A DNA stretch of 64,000 nucleotides from [Borrelia] finlandensis (GTDB lineage Bacteria; Spirochaetota; Spirochaetia; Borreliales; Borreliaceae): positions 62,001 to 126,000 of the forward strand of contig NZ_ABJZ02000005.1 in NCBI RefSeq assembly GCF_000181875.2, given 5' to 3'. The position numbers were made by a program, and so were the translations under genes. Numbering within the stretch: the first letter of the stretch is position 1; each line of letters opens with the position of its first letter. Shown piece after piece: positions 48,156-58,162 of this stretch. Under the pieces are notes generated by a model. The model was not told where the DNA came from. It saw nothing but the letters and a program-made list of their open reading frames with translations, and did no database searches.

Positions 48156-48857
48156 GTGCTTAGAGAAAATAAACTTAAAAATTACTCGTTAAGCGATGTT
48201 AATACAAGCAAAATACCAAAAAATGAGCTTTTTAGTTCAATCTCGCATCTTTTTGGAATTATTTTGTCTATCATTGGAACAACAATTCTTGTTACAATAT
48301 CTACTCTTAAGAAAAAAGATTTACATGTAGTTGTATTCTTAATTTACGGATTTTCAATGACCCTATTATATGTAATGAGCACTCTTTACCACATATTCCC
48401 AAAAGGAAGTAAAATAAAAAAAATATTTAGAAAATTTGATCATATTTCAATATTTATTCTAATAGCAGGAACATATACTCCTGCATGTGCAATCCTTGTG
48501 CCAAACAAATCAGGACTAATAATCTTATGCGTAGTGTGGAGCCTGGCTATAATTGGAATAATTTTTAAAATAATATTTACAAACAGCCCCGGATGGTTTA
48601 ATGGATCCATATTTATAATCATGGGGTGGATTATCATTTTTAAAATTAAGCCCATTTATAAGGCCCTCAGCGGAAAAGGATTTTTTTGGCTAGTTTTTGG
48701 TGGAATTGTATATACAATAGGTGGAATAGTATACATATTAAGTAAAAAATTCAATCCAACAATTAACATGAAAATGCATGATGTATTTCATATATTAATA
48801 ATAATCGCATCAGCATCTCACTTTTGGCTTATGCTAAAATACATTTCTAATTTTTAA
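48156..48857 (+). CDS. Hemolysin III / PAQR family membrane protein
   Basis: A 233-residue, seven-helix membrane protein. It starts at GTG with GGAGG (48145) upstream. Family residues are the metal-binding SxxxH motifs: [31 protein letters not shown] and the C-terminal [19 protein letters not shown]. Despite the name, bacterial members are generally membrane homeostasis proteins and not proven toxins. It is alone on the + strand between minus strand operons, and its stop overlaps that of rseP by 3 bases. Confidence 0.92.
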   Translation: MLRENKLKNYSLSDVNTSKIPKNELFSSISHLFGIILSIIGTTILVTISTLKKKDLHVVVFLIYGFSMTLLYVMSTLYHIFPKGSKIKKIFRKFDHISIFILIAGTYTPACAILVPNKSGLIILCVVWSLAIIGIIFKIIFTNSPGWFNGSIFIIMGWIIIFKIKPIYKALSGKGFFWLVFGGIVYTIGGIVYILSKKFNPTINMKMHDVFHILIIIASASHFWLMLKYISNF

Positions 48858-50155
48858 TTAAATATATTTAAAAGACCTTTCAAATCATTAAAAAGGCCTA
48901 AACCAAAAAGAAACAGCCCAAAAAAAATACCAAAGCTATAAAAAGAATAAATGGTTTTGGCCTTAAATCTTTTTCCACGCAAAAGCTCAATAAAGCTGAT
49001 AAAAATTTGTCCCCCATCAAAAATAGGTATTACAATAAAAAATAGATTCATACCAGCAAGAATTAAGCTCAAGAAAGAAATGCTATTAATCCAATACAAT
49101 ATCCCTAAAGAATAAGATGAAGAGAGAATGCCCACAATTCCAACAGGGCCTGATACACTCTTAGAAGTATTTAAAAAATTTGTCATTAATAAAAAAATAG
49201 AATATAAAATGTCTTGCAAAGCATTTACAACCTTAAAAAAAGAATTTTTAATGGCACTTAAAACATTTTCTACTTTAACTACCCTTTTTAAAGGTGGTGA
49301 AAAATATATGCCAACCATTTTATTTTTATCATGAAATACTAATTTAGAGGAAAAAATCTCCCCATTTCTAGAAAACTTAATTTCCACAACATCCGAATTT
49401 AAATTCTTAAGAAAATAATCTAAATCTCTTTTATTTTTCAAAAGAACATTATCAATGCTGATTATTTCGTCACCCGGCTTCATTCCCGCAATCTTAGCAG
49501 GCGAATTTGAAACCACATCTGCTATCACAAGATCAACCCAAGGGCCAATTTCTTTTAAAAAATCTTGCAAACTAACAGTCTCTTTAACAGTAATATTTTC
49601 TTTTTCCCTTAAAACATCAAACGTAACTGTAGATTTTTCCTCAGGAATAACTTTTTTTAAATCAGAAAAATATTCAATTTTTTTATTATTAACCTTTAAT
49701 ATAACATCACCGTCTCTAAATTTATCTTTTAAAAAAGAATCTTTATTTAAAATACTAACTCTTGAAGAATAATCAAAATATATAATACCCGCCATACTTA
49801 TAAAAATAAAAACAACAAATGAAAAAATCAAATTAAACAACGGACCTGCAAAATATATTAAGATTTTTTTAAAATGTGAAATTCCAAACAAAGAATCTTT
49901 ATCTGCTTCTAATTCTTTATTTGCCTTAAGCTCTTTTTCTAAGTGATCAAATCCCTTAAGCTTACAATATCCTCCTAGAAGGATTGGGGAAAGTCTATAC
50001 TCAGTATTATTAATTTTAAACTTTAATATGCTAGGACCTATACCCACAGAAAAAACTTCAACCTTAACTTTAAAAAGTTTAGCAAATAAAAAGTGCCCTA
50101 GCTCATGAATAAATATTATAAAACTGAGAGCCAACACACTAAAAAGAATATACAT
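48854..50155 (-). CDS. rseP: RseP/site-2 intramembrane zinc metalloprotease
   Basis: A 433-residue protease that cuts membrane-spanning substrates. The zinc HExxH motif is in [17 protein letters not shown], and the third ligand in [10 protein letters not shown]. One PDZ domain lies at about 200-270 ([14 protein letters not shown]). ATG 50155 follows GGAGG; a start four codons upstream is in frame but has no better site. It is in an operon with cdsA, uppS, frr, tsf and rpsB, as in many bacteria. Confidence 0.95.
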   Translation of the reverse strand: MYILFSVLALSFIIFIHELGHFLFAKLFKVKVEVFSVGIGPSILKFKINNTEYRLSPILLGGYCKLKGFDHLEKELKANKELEADKDSLFGISHFKKILIYFAGPLFNLIFSFVVFIFISMAGIIYFDYSSRVSILNKDSFLKDKFRDGDVILKVNNKKIEYFSDLKKVIPEEKSTVTFDVLREKENITVKETVSLQDFLKEIGPWVDLVIADVVSNSPAKIAGMKPGDEIISIDNVLLKNKRDLDYFLKNLNSDVVEIKFSRNGEIFSSKLVFHDKNKMVGIYFSPPLKRVVKVENVLSAIKNSFFKVVNALQDILYSIFLLMTNFLNTSKSVSGPVGIVGILSSSYSLGILYWINSISFLSLILAGMNLFFIVIPIFDGGQIFISFIELLRGKRFKAKTIYSFYSFGIFFGLFLFGLGLFNDLKGLLNIFN

Positions 50156-50173
50156 AATTTCCTCCAAAAATCA

Positions 50174-51025
50174 CTAAGACAGGTATAAATAAAATATCGG
50201 GCCTGTTAAAAGAAAAGAGTCAATCGAATCAAGAGCTCCGCCTCTACCAGGAACGATTTTCCCAGAATCTTTTACTCCAGCACTTCGCTTTAATCCAGAT
50301 TCAAACAAGTCGCCAATAATGGTAAAAACTCCAATCAAAATGCCTAAAATAATAGATTCTCCATAGCTTAAATTTATTAATTTAAAAACTACCGCAAATA
50401 TAGCAGTAAGCACAGAAAACAAAATGCCCCCAAAAAAACCCATTAATGTTTTATTTGGGCTAATAATAGTGGGGCGATAACTGTTTTTCCCTAAGAAATA
50501 ACCAAAAAGATATGCAAAAGTATCGTTTCCACTTACCATAGCAAAAAGCATTAACATTAAAAATGGTGCCTTGGGTAAGGTTGTAATAGAAACCGTAAAA
50601 GACATTAATACCCCAGGATATATAAGTATAAAAAGTATTGACGTTGCTTGAGACAAAAAGTTTCCAATCTCATGCTCTTTAATAAACACCAAATCAACAA
50701 TCCAATTGCTAAAAACTAAAGCTATAAACAAGTAATATATTACATTCATGCCTAAATAAAAAACATTAAAATGAATATATGTTAAAATTGGGGGAGCAAA
50801 TCCTAAAAAAAAAGATAATATGCTCGAAAGTCCTGAAAATTTGAATTTTAATTTTAATAAATCATTAACTTCTTTTGCCGCAAAGCCACTAAATATAAAA
50901 ATTAAAATATTAAGGAATAAATAATTTTTAAAATCTAGAAATATTAAAAATAAAATCAAAGGAACAAAAAATAGAAATGTTCCCAACCTTGCAAAAAAAG
51001 CAAATCTCTTAACCTTACTCAACAA
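50174..51025 (-). CDS. cdsA: Phosphatidate cytidylyltransferase
   Basis: It makes CDP-diacylglycerol, the precursor of membrane phospholipids. About eight helices are present. The signature near the C-terminus (ILIGVFTIIGDLFESGLKRSAGVKDSG, then PGRGGALDSIDS) is clear. The frame runs upstream into uppS, but TTG 51025, just after GGGAG and one base after the uppS stop, gives a 283-residue protein starting LSKVKRFAFF. TTG 51022 is equally possible. Cysteine is absent. Confidence 0.9.
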   Translation of the reverse strand: MLSKVKRFAFFARLGTFLFFVPLILFLIFLDFKNYLFLNILIFIFSGFAAKEVNDLLKLKFKFSGLSSILSFFLGFAPPILTYIHFNVFYLGMNVIYYLFIALVFSNWIVDLVFIKEHEIGNFLSQATSILFILIYPGVLMSFTVSITTLPKAPFLMLMLFAMVSGNDTFAYLFGYFLGKNSYRPTIISPNKTLMGFFGGILFSVLTAIFAVVFKLINLSYGESIILGILIGVFTIIGDLFESGLKRSAGVKDSGKIVPGRGGALDSIDSFLLTGPIFYLYLS

Positions 51026-51026
51026 A

Positions 51027-51719
51027 TCATCTCCCAAAATTTCTTCTTCTAAATTGGAAACATTCCAAATCCTTACTATATCTAGTGTCATAATATTCAG
51101 GCCATAAAACATTTGAAAAAATTAATTCAGAATAAGCAATCCTCCATAAAAAAAAATTACTTATTCTAATATTTCCGCCTGTACGTATTAAAAGATCAAG
51201 ATCAGGTAGTTCTGGATTGTCTAAAAAACTGGAAAAAATATTCTCATTCAAAGACTCTAAATCAAAATCACTTGAAACAAATTTTTTAACAGCTCTAAGT
51301 ATTTCATTACGACCCCCATAATTGATTGCTAAATTTAAAATAAGGTTGTTGAAATTTTTAGAAAAGCTAATAGAGTCTTTTATAGAACTTTTTACTTCCC
51401 TGCTTAAAGACTCAACATCTCCTGAAACTATTATTTTTATTCCATTTTTTTCGTAAAAATCAAATTCGGCTCTCAAATAATTAGCAATTAAAAACATTAA
51501 ATTTTCTATCTCACAATCATCCCTTCTCCAATTCTCAGTAGAAAATACATAAAAGGATAAATATTTAATACCTACCCTTAAAGAATACTTAACTATTTCT
51601 TTTGCTCTTTTAAGACCCTCTTTATAACCTTCTAAAAAAGACAATCCTTTGCCTAAAGCCCACCTTCTATTGCCATCCATAATAATTCCAACATGACTTG
51701 GAAGAGAACCTTTATTCAT
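51027..51719 (-). CDS. uppS: Undecaprenyl diphosphate synthase
   Basis: A cis-prenyltransferase that makes the lipid carrier for peptidoglycan. The 230-residue product has the catalytic Asp in [17 protein letters not shown], then [23 protein letters not shown] and [18 protein letters not shown]. It follows frr by 4 bases and is close-coupled to cdsA. Confidence 0.97.
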   Translation of the reverse strand: MNKGSLPSHVGIIMDGNRRWALGKGLSFLEGYKEGLKRAKEIVKYSLRVGIKYLSFYVFSTENWRRDDCEIENLMFLIANYLRAEFDFYEKNGIKIIVSGDVESLSREVKSSIKDSISFSKNFNNLILNLAINYGGRNEILRAVKKFVSSDFDLESLNENIFSSFLDNPELPDLDLLIRTGGNIRISNFFLWRIAYSELIFSNVLWPEYYDTRYSKDLECFQFRRRNFGR

Positions 51720-51723
51720 GGAT

Positions 51724-52278
51724 TTAAGCTTCCATTATTTCTTGAATTTTAGATTCTAAAATAGAATCTATCTTTTTAATATACATATCTGTAGATTTCT
51801 GAATATCATCTAAAATTCTTTTTAAACTGTCCTCTGTAATTTCAGATTCTTTTTCTTGCTTTTTAACCTTATTATTTAAATCCTGTCGTATATTTCTAGT
51901 TGAAATTTTATGTTCTTCTGCTATTTTTTTAGCATGTTTTACAATGTCTTGCCGCCTTTCACTAGTTAACGCTGGAACCTTAATTCTAATAACAGAACCA
52001 TCACCTGAAGGGTTCATAGAAAGATCAGAATTAAGTATGGCTTGTTCTATCTTATTCAAGATGCTTTTATCCCAAGGCTGAATAACAACAAGCCTTGCTT
52101 CAGGAATTCTAATGCTTGACACTTGAGTTATAGGTGTTCTTTGGCCATGGTATTGAATAAAAATTCTATCAAAAATATTACTACTAATTCTACCTGTTCT
52201 TAACGTTTTATATTCATTATCAAGTGATAAAAGAACTTTGCTCATCTTTTCATCTAGAAAAGCCTTATAATCTTCCAT
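51724..52278 (-). CDS. frr: Ribosome recycling factor
   Basis: A 184-residue factor that splits ribosomes after termination. The pattern [37 protein letters not shown], then [19 protein letters not shown] is standard. AAGGAGG lies before its ATG. It is in the tsf-frr-uppS order used by most bacteria. Confidence 0.97.
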   Translation of the reverse strand: MEDYKAFLDEKMSKVLLSLDNEYKTLRTGRISSNIFDRIFIQYHGQRTPITQVSSIRIPEARLVVIQPWDKSILNKIEQAILNSDLSMNPSGDGSVIRIKVPALTSERRQDIVKHAKKIAEEHKISTRNIRQDLNNKVKKQEKESEITEDSLKRILDDIQKSTDMYIKKIDSILESKIQEIMEA

Positions 52279-52312
52279 ATAAACTCCTCCTTGCTGACAA
52301 AAAGCATATTAT

Positions 52313-53152
52313 CTACCCTATTCTTAAATATTTAAACTCAACTATTTCTATCTTGCTTGAAACTGTCTTTGAAATCTCTTCAAGCATTTCCCTTACAGTA
52401 ATTTTATCATTCTTTACAAAACTTTGCTCAAGAAGAGAAATCTCAGCAAGATGTTTTTTAATTTTCCCCGCAACTATACTCTTGATTATGCTTTCTGGCT
52501 TACCACTGGATTCTAATTGTTTGGCAAATATCTCTTCTTGCTCTTTAATATAATTTGGACAAACATCGTCACTTCTCAAATAAACAGGAGCAAACGCAGC
52601 CACATGCAAGGCTAAATCCATAGCAAAATCTTGAAACATTTTATCTTCGGTTTTAGAAAAATCATCTACTTTTAATTTAACTAAAACACCTATCTTGGAT
52701 TGTTCACCATGCAAATAAATTTTTACAAACTCATTAGATTGAATTTCGGTAATAAAAATTTTTTTAACCTGAATATTTTCTTTTATTGTAGCTGCTAAAT
52801 TTTTAAGCTCTAACTCTTGAGAAGTAGTTAAAGAATCTATTCCACTTTCTACCAATTCCCTGATCAAGGAATTGCCAAAATTAACAAAATCGTGATTCAA
52901 AGCAACAAAGTCTGTCTCACAAGAAACAAGCAAAAGCCCAGCATGAATATTGTTTGAATATGAGAATACTCTACCTTCTTTTGCATCTCGGTCAAGTCTT
53001 TTCTCAGCAGATGCAATTCCCATTTCTCTAAGTTTTTTTTTAGCCAATTCAAAGTCTCCACCAGCAGCGGACAAAGCTTTTTTACAGTCTCCAAAACCAG
53101 CATTGGTTTCTTCTCGAAGCTTTTTTACATCTTGAGGACTAATACTGCTCAT
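52313..53152 (-). CDS. tsf: Elongation factor Ts
   Basis: A guanine-nucleotide exchange factor for EF-Tu. The N-terminal UBA domain is present ([20 protein letters not shown]), followed by the DGRVFSY-like segment [14 protein letters not shown] and the ALNHDFV region. It has 279 residues and starts 3 bases after the rpsB stop. Confidence 0.97.
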   Translation of the reverse strand: MSSISPQDVKKLREETNAGFGDCKKALSAAGGDFELAKKKLREMGIASAEKRLDRDAKEGRVFSYSNNIHAGLLLVSCETDFVALNHDFVNFGNSLIRELVESGIDSLTTSQELELKNLAATIKENIQVKKIFITEIQSNEFVKIYLHGEQSKIGVLVKLKVDDFSKTEDKMFQDFAMDLALHVAAFAPVYLRSDDVCPNYIKEQEEIFAKQLESSGKPESIIKSIVAGKIKKHLAEISLLEQSFVKNDKITVREMLEEISKTVSSKIEIVEFKYLRIG

Positions 53153-53155
53153 AAA

Positions 53156-53938
53156 TTACTCTCCCCTTTCTTCAATAGAATCACTTTTATCATTTTTAAT
53201 TTCAATTTCTTTCATCAAATCTTCTTCATTCAAATTTTCAATTATTTGAATACCAACCTCTTTATCACTTTCTAAAATAGCATCAGATATTATTTTGGTA
53301 AACAAAGCAACAGAACGAATCGCATCATCATTACCAGGAATTGGACAATCAATAACATCTGGATTACAATTCGTATCAACCACAGAAATAATAGGGATTT
53401 TTAATTTTCTAGCCTCATTAATAGCTATCTGCTCTCGCTTAGGATCAATGATAAAAATAGCACCGGGAAGTATTTCCATATCCTTGATGCCTGTTAAATT
53501 TTTAGCTAATTTTGATTTTTCACGATTAAGTTGTGAAATCTCTTTTTTACTTATCATATCAAAAGTTCCATCAACTTCCATCTTTTCTAGCTTTTTTAAT
53601 TTTTGAACAGATTTTCTAATCGTATTAAAATTAGAAAGCATGCCCCCAAGCCATCTATTATTTACATATGGCATATCACTTCTTCTTGCTTCTTGTTCTA
53701 TGATCTCACTAGCTTGCTTTTTGGTTCCAACAAAAAGCACCTTTTTGCCATCTTTTATTACCTTTTGAACAAGCTCATAAGAATCTTTAATGCCCTGCAA
53801 AGTCTTTTGAAGATCTAAAATATGTATTTCATTTCTCTCAGAAAAAATAAATCTTTTCATTCTAGGATCAAGCCTTTTTACTTGATGACCAAAATGAACC
53901 CCGGCCTCCAACAGGCTCTTCATCGTAACAATTGCCAA
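53156..53938 (-). CDS. rpsB: Ribosomal protein S2
   Basis: A 260-residue 30S protein. It begins at TTG, five bases after a perfect AGGAGG. Family signatures are [32 protein letters not shown] and the central [20 protein letters not shown], then [12 protein letters not shown]. The C-terminal tail is acidic ([13 protein letters not shown]). It heads the rpsB-tsf-frr-uppS-cdsA-rseP operon. Confidence 0.97.
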   Translation of the reverse strand: MAIVTMKSLLEAGVHFGHQVKRLDPRMKRFIFSERNEIHILDLQKTLQGIKDSYELVQKVIKDGKKVLFVGTKKQASEIIEQEARRSDMPYVNNRWLGGMLSNFNTIRKSVQKLKKLEKMEVDGTFDMISKKEISQLNREKSKLAKNLTGIKDMEILPGAIFIIDPKREQIAINEARKLKIPIISVVDTNCNPDVIDCPIPGNDDAIRSVALFTKIISDAILESDKEVGIQIIENLNEEDLMKEIEIKNDKSDSIEERGE

Positions 53939-54003
53939 ATCAACCTCCTATTATCCTTCTCTTTTACTCACCATGAAAACACACGGCGGAAATTATCCCC
54001 TCT

Positions 54004-54031
54004 TTTATAAGAATATAATAAAACAATCCAA
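54004..54031 (-). promoter_or_regulatory. Possible promoter upstream of rpsB
   Basis: TTGGAT (54031-54026) and TATAAA (54009-54004) are separated by 16 bases on the minus strand, about 70 bases before the rpsB start. The whole gap 53939-54151 is very AT-rich, so this is a weak call; I see no stable leader structure in it. Confidence 0.35.
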
Positions 54032-54151
54032 TTAATAAGTCCACCTCATTAAAAATAAACGTCATTCTCTTTAATAAAATTATCAGCAAATTATATTAAT
54101 AAAAAATATTAAAAGCAAAATTAATATCCAACTCTTTAAAAAATGATTCTT

Positions 54152-54430
54152 TTATAAATCGTTCTTATTTCTTTCAGAGAATTTAATCAAACCTATTAAA
54201 ATAACCGACCCCAAAATAGGAAACAAATAAAGAACAAAATCTATTTGCCTTTCATAATAATCAGAATAAAAAAAGGGAATAAAAAACTGAAATATAATTC
54301 CACCTAAAAAGCTTATTAAATAAACTACTATAAATTTAAAATTCAATATGTTTAAAAACGTAACAAAAAAGCTTACCAAAAAAGAAATAACAATGTTTGT
54401 TAAAATCAAATGAGAAAAAAATACTATCAT
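54152..54430 (-). CDS. Small three-helix membrane protein
   Basis: A 92-residue hydrophobic protein with three predicted helices (FLVSFFVTFLNILN, FIVVYLISFLGGIIFQFFIPFF and FVLYLFPILGSVILIGLI). The C-terminus is basic and short (ERNKNDL). I do not recognise it. It lies 18 bases after the lipoprotein gene with GGGGG before its start, so the two may be expressed together. Confidence 0.75.
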   Translation of the reverse strand: MIVFFSHLILTNIVISFLVSFFVTFLNILNFKFIVVYLISFLGGIIFQFFIPFFYSDYYERQIDFVLYLFPILGSVILIGLIKFSERNKNDL

Positions 54431-54448
54431 GTTCCCCCTTAAAAAGAA

Positions 54449-55201
54449 CTAATTAGATAAACTAAATCCCGACAAATCCCCAAGATTAATAAGAACACTA
54501 TAAGCATCATCAACAATGCTGCCCACACCCATAACAAAAATTGCCAAATTATACTTGGGGGCAATATCTTTTGTAAAAAAATCCTCATTTATATGTTTCA
54601 GATCAATTGGCCTTTTCTCTTTATCTAAAAAATTGGATTTTTTAATAGATTTTGAAAAACCTACATATTCTCCTTTATCAATATGGGACCTATATATATT
54701 TTTCTTCTCAAGAATAACAGATGAAGAAGTATTCCCATTTTTTACAGTAATGAAAGCCTCACCAGGAACATCCTTTCTTAATTCCCCAAAATTTATTTCA
54801 AAATATAAAGGCAATTTACTATCTACCCATTCTTTATTTAATTTAAAAACAGGTTTACCCGAATAAACAGTAGAACTCAAATTTATTTTATAAAACCCTC
54901 TATTATTAAATTCACTAACATTGTCAAAAACACCCTTTAAGGCTTCAAAATCTTTCTCTACGCTTTTCTGGAAACTAGTTATGTGATAATTGGCACCTTC
55001 TGGATAAAATTTGTAATATATGTCAAAACCTCTTAATTTACCAGCTGCTTGATTAGAAAAATAACCCGCTGGTAAAAAAAAAGCTACAGAATCTCTTGAA
55101 ATTCGATTATCAACCTTTTCTGGTGAAGGAAGTATTAAAATATTGTCAAGACCACATCCAAAAAACCCCATACAAAATGTAAAATATAAGATAAAAAAAA
55201 T
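54449..55201 (-). CDS. Putative lipoprotein, apparent ATT start
   Basis: The first ATG (55171) would leave only five residues before Cys 6. Upstream the frame continues as FFILYFTFCMGFFGCGL, a lipoprotein signal ending in FFGC. GGAGG (55213-55209) is followed by ATA (55204) and ATT (55201, 7 bases away); there is no ATG, GTG or TTG. I place the start at ATT 55201, giving 250 residues. The mature part is a soluble, mixed domain (RGFDIYYKFYPEGANYHITS, PLYFEINFGELRKDVPGEAF) without a family I recognise. Confidence 0.75.
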   Translation of the reverse strand: MFFILYFTFCMGFFGCGLDNILILPSPEKVDNRISRDSVAFFLPAGYFSNQAAGKLRGFDIYYKFYPEGANYHITSFQKSVEKDFEALKGVFDNVSEFNNRGFYKINLSSTVYSGKPVFKLNKEWVDSKLPLYFEINFGELRKDVPGEAFITVKNGNTSSSVILEKKNIYRSHIDKGEYVGFSKSIKKSNFLDKEKRPIDLKHINEDFFTKDIAPKYNLAIFVMGVGSIVDDAYSVLINLGDLSGFSLSN

Positions 55202-55227
55202 TATAAAACCTCCCCCAAAAATACAGA

Positions 55228-55839
55228 TTAATTTTGCTTAAGTTCTAAAATTTTATTATTTGCCATATTTATATATAAATTATTTTCATATGGAAACTTA
55301 ACAATCTCTTCGTATACTTTCACAGCGAGCTCTTTATCTTTTTCCTCAATCAATATTGCCTTACTCAAAAGAGCTCTTACCTTTAAAAAGTCCAAACTAG
55401 TACTATTGATAAGATCTTCATAAACTAACAAAGCATCTTCTTTTAATCCCATTTTTTCATAAACTATAGCTTTATTAAGAAAAGCAATTTCACTTTCAAT
55501 GCCTTTTACCTTAATAACAGCATCTAAATCTTTAATAGCCTCATCATACTGTGCTTGACTTTGGAAATAAACAGCTCTGGCTAAATAGAACCTTGAAATA
55601 AAATAAGATGAAATTTCTTTTTCCTTTGAAATAAGTTCCCTTATCCTAAGAAATATTTTTTCTCTCTCTTTGCTATCATTTTCTCTTAAATAATCATTTA
55701 AATCTTTTTCAAGATTTTCTACTATTTCTCCACCACTCTTTACATAATCCTTGCCTAAAGAATTATAAAAAACAACAATAATAGACACAAACACAAAAAT
55801 AATAGCAATAAAGAAAACTAAAAGATTATTTTTAGTCAT
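55228..55839 (-). CDS. Membrane-anchored TPR protein
   Basis: A 203-residue protein with an N-terminal hydrophobic anchor (LLVFFIAIIFVFVSIIVVFY) and TPR-like helices (ARAVYFQSQAQYDEAIKDLD, LNKAIVYEKMGLKEDALLVY). The plan resembles YfgM-like single-pass TPR proteins of the envelope. Its ATG overlaps the stop at 55839-55841 of the frame from rpsA by one base. If rpsA really ends early, translational coupling to this gene is lost. Confidence 0.85.
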   Translation of the reverse strand: MTKNNLLVFFIAIIFVFVSIIVVFYNSLGKDYVKSGGEIVENLEKDLNDYLRENDSKEREKIFLRIRELISKEKEISSYFISRFYLARAVYFQSQAQYDEAIKDLDAVIKVKGIESEIAFLNKAIVYEKMGLKEDALLVYEDLINSTSLDFLKVRALLSKAILIEEKDKELAVKVYEEIVKFPYENNLYINMANNKILELKQN

Positions 55840-56201
55840 TATTCATCCCTCTTTAGCAAATTCTCAAATGGCTTGTAAGATTCCTCATCATTGCCCTTAA
55901 ATAAATAAGAAGAAATTTCTTCTCTTGATCTTTGATTTTCATACTCCCTATAAGAGAGCAGCACTGATTTGTCTTTAGAATCAATACTTGTTATTACCAC
56001 TTTAAGCTTGTCTCCAACGTTTAATTTTTCGAAAGTTTCTAAACTAGATTCTTTTGTATCTCCCAATTGAATTTTACTAATAAATCCCATTATTTTATTA
56101 TAAACTCTTACTTGAAAGCCTTTTGATTTTTTCTCTACAATCTCAACCTCAATAGCATCACCCTTTTTATAACTTTTAGAAAAATCTTCCCAGGGGCTCT
56201 C
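55839..56201 (-). pseudogene. Severed sixth S1 repeat of rpsA
   Basis: The frame of rpsA goes on after its TAA stop without a shift. Residues ESPWEDFSKSYKKGDAIEVE and then VRVYNKIMGFISKIQLGD form an S1 repeat in the right place, and the frame ends at 55839 (121 codons with its stop). The first ATG inside (56090) lies in mid-repeat, so it is no likely start. The piece is untranslated unless the TAA is read through, or unless the TAA is a base error. The sense codon was probably TCA, CAA, GAA or similar. Confidence 0.75.
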
Positions 56202-57494
56202 TTATAGCTGTTTAATTCCTAATCTAACATTTCTTTTTCGCTTGTCAACCTCAAGCACTTTCCCATTCACTAAATCGCCTATCTTGAAATATTCTTCAGG
56301 ATCAATCTCTTCAAGCCAAGAAATATCAAACTTACTAACATAAGCATCTATACCTTCTTCAATATTTACAAAAGCACCTGTTTTTGTAATATTAGTAACA
56401 ACTCCTTGAACAACTCTCCCAATAGGATATTTCTCAGTTAATTTCTCCCAAGGATTCTCATTGACCTGTTTAATACCTAGCGATATTTTTTGATTTTCTT
56501 TATCTATCTCTAAAATCTTAACTTCTACAATCTGGCCAAGTTTTATTAATTCTTGAGGGCTTTTTATTACTCTTATCCAAGAAAAATTACTTATATGCAA
56601 AAATCCCGACAATTCGCTGTCAAGCTCAATAACAGCTCCAAAGGGTAAAATTTTTACAACTTTCCCTTTTACAATGCTATCAATTTTATATTTAACATCC
56701 ACGGAATCCCAAGGATTTGCTTTTAAGGCCTTAAGAGATAATTCCATTTTGCCTGTTTGTGGGTTTATCTTAATAATTTTCAACTTTAGCTTATCACCAA
56801 CTCTAACAAAATCTTCAACATTTTCAACTTGATTAAAGGCAATATTTCTTTTATGCAAAATTCCTGTAACAAAATTTTTAATTTTTACAATCGCACCATA
56901 TTCTGTAATACGCTCAACCACACCATCAACTACATCTTCTTCATTGTAAGAACTGACTAGCTCTATTCTCTTAGCAAGATCTCTTTCTTTTTCTAGGGTG
57001 CGTCTATCAAGAATAAGTCTCAAGCCGTCTGCTTCGCTTGCTTCAAGAATATAAAATTCAACAACAGACCCTCTTTTTAATTTCTCATCCTTAGATTTAG
57101 AGCTTAAATAAAAAGGCATGAAGCCAGAAACATTTTCATTAATTTGAATTTTATAACCATTTGAAAGCTCAACTAACACTTTGCCTTTAATTATTTTTTT
57201 GTTTTGAATATATTCATATACTTTATCTTGAAAATTTAAAGAATCAAGCTTTTCAACACTTAAAATAAGACCTAATTCTCCACCTATTCTTACTACGATT
57301 GCTTCAAGCCTATCACCAACTTTGGGAACATTTTCAAATTCTTCAATCTTAATAAAGCCTTCCGATTTATAACCAATATCTACTAGAACATAATCCTTCA
57401 TAATGTTGACAACTGTCCCAGAAACACGACTTCCAAGTTCTACTCTTTCAAGTACTTTCAAATAATTTTCTTGTAAATCTTTTTGATTTTCCAT
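56202..57494 (-). CDS. rpsA: Ribosomal protein S1, ending after five S1 repeats
   Basis: An mRNA-binding 30S protein. Five S1 repeats can be read: 20-85, 100-170, 185-260, 270-345 and 355-430, each ending in a pattern such as LGIKQV-NENPWE. The fifth ends RNVRLGIKQL and is followed at once by TAA (56204-56202), after which a sixth repeat continues in the same frame. The length is 430 residues instead of about 550. ATG 57494 follows GAGAGGTGAGA; a GTG two codons upstream is in frame. It lies directly after cmk, as in E. coli. Confidence 0.9.
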   Translation of the reverse strand: MENQKDLQENYLKVLERVELGSRVSGTVVNIMKDYVLVDIGYKSEGFIKIEEFENVPKVGDRLEAIVVRIGGELGLILSVEKLDSLNFQDKVYEYIQNKKIIKGKVLVELSNGYKIQINENVSGFMPFYLSSKSKDEKLKRGSVVEFYILEASEADGLRLILDRRTLEKERDLAKRIELVSSYNEEDVVDGVVERITEYGAIVKIKNFVTGILHKRNIAFNQVENVEDFVRVGDKLKLKIIKINPQTGKMELSLKALKANPWDSVDVKYKIDSIVKGKVVKILPFGAVIELDSELSGFLHISNFSWIRVIKSPQELIKLGQIVEVKILEIDKENQKISLGIKQVNENPWEKLTEKYPIGRVVQGVVTNITKTGAFVNIEEGIDAYVSKFDISWLEEIDPEEYFKIGDLVNGKVLEVDKRKRNVRLGIKQL

Positions 57495-57496
57495 TC

Positions 57497-58162
57497 TCAC
57501 CTCTCTCTTACTTTTTTCAAATTAAACTTTTCTATTATAATATTACACACATCGTCTAATCCTTTGTAGCTTGTATCAAGGTAAAAAACCCCTTTTGATA
57601 ATTTTAACTTACCATATTGTTTTTTCTTGTCAACATCATCTCTTCTTTTAAGAGTACGCTCTAATTCTTCTAAGGTCTCATTCCCATTTCTTTGCTCATA
57701 TCGCCTCAAAGCTCGAACTTTAACAGAAGCATCAAGATATATTTTAAATTCAGATTCTGGAAAAACTACAGTAGTAATATCTCTACCTTCTATTATATAA
57801 TTATCATCGCTAAATTTAACAACCTCTCTTAATTTTTTATTCACAATGTTTCTTATTCCAACATAAGAAGAATAAAAAGAAACTTGAAAATCAATCTTAT
57901 CGTTTAAAATTTGATTTTCAACATTCTCTCCATTAAGCAAAAAGGCGGAATTATTAAAACTTATATCATTCTCAAGAATCAAATTTAAAAGACTATCCTC
58001 ACTAATAAAATCGTAACTATTCATAAGAGATCTTTGAGCAATTAAAGTTATTATCCTGTAAAGATGCCCAGAGCTGATAAATTTATAGTTCAGCCTTACG
58101 CCAAGCTCTCTTGCAATTGAGCTTTTTCCTGATGCTGAAGGTCCATCAATTGCTATTATCAT
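57497..58162 (-). CDS. cmk: Cytidylate kinase
   Basis: It phosphorylates CMP and dCMP. The P-loop is IIAIDGPSASGKSSIAREL at the N-terminus. IIEGRDITTVVFPESEFKIYLDAS is the NMP-binding region and KRRDDVDKKKQYGKL is the lid segment. The 221-residue length is normal. It overlaps the pseudouridine synthase gene by 17 bases, and rpsA starts 3 bases below its stop. Confidence 0.96.
   Translation of the reverse strand: MIIAIDGPSASGKSSIARELGVRLNYKFISSGHLYRIITLIAQRSLMNSYDFISEDSLLNLILENDISFNNSAFLLNGENVENQILNDKIDFQVSFYSSYVGIRNIVNKKLREVVKFSDDNYIIEGRDITTVVFPESEFKIYLDASVKVRALRRYEQRNGNETLEELERTLKRRDDVDKKKQYGKLKLSKGVFYLDTSYKGLDDVCNIIIEKFNLKKVRER

Noticed and set aside
56088..56090. Independent small gene from ATG 56090 to 55839
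   Set aside because: It would begin in the middle of an S1 repeat and is continuous in frame with rpsA. It is the severed end of rpsA.
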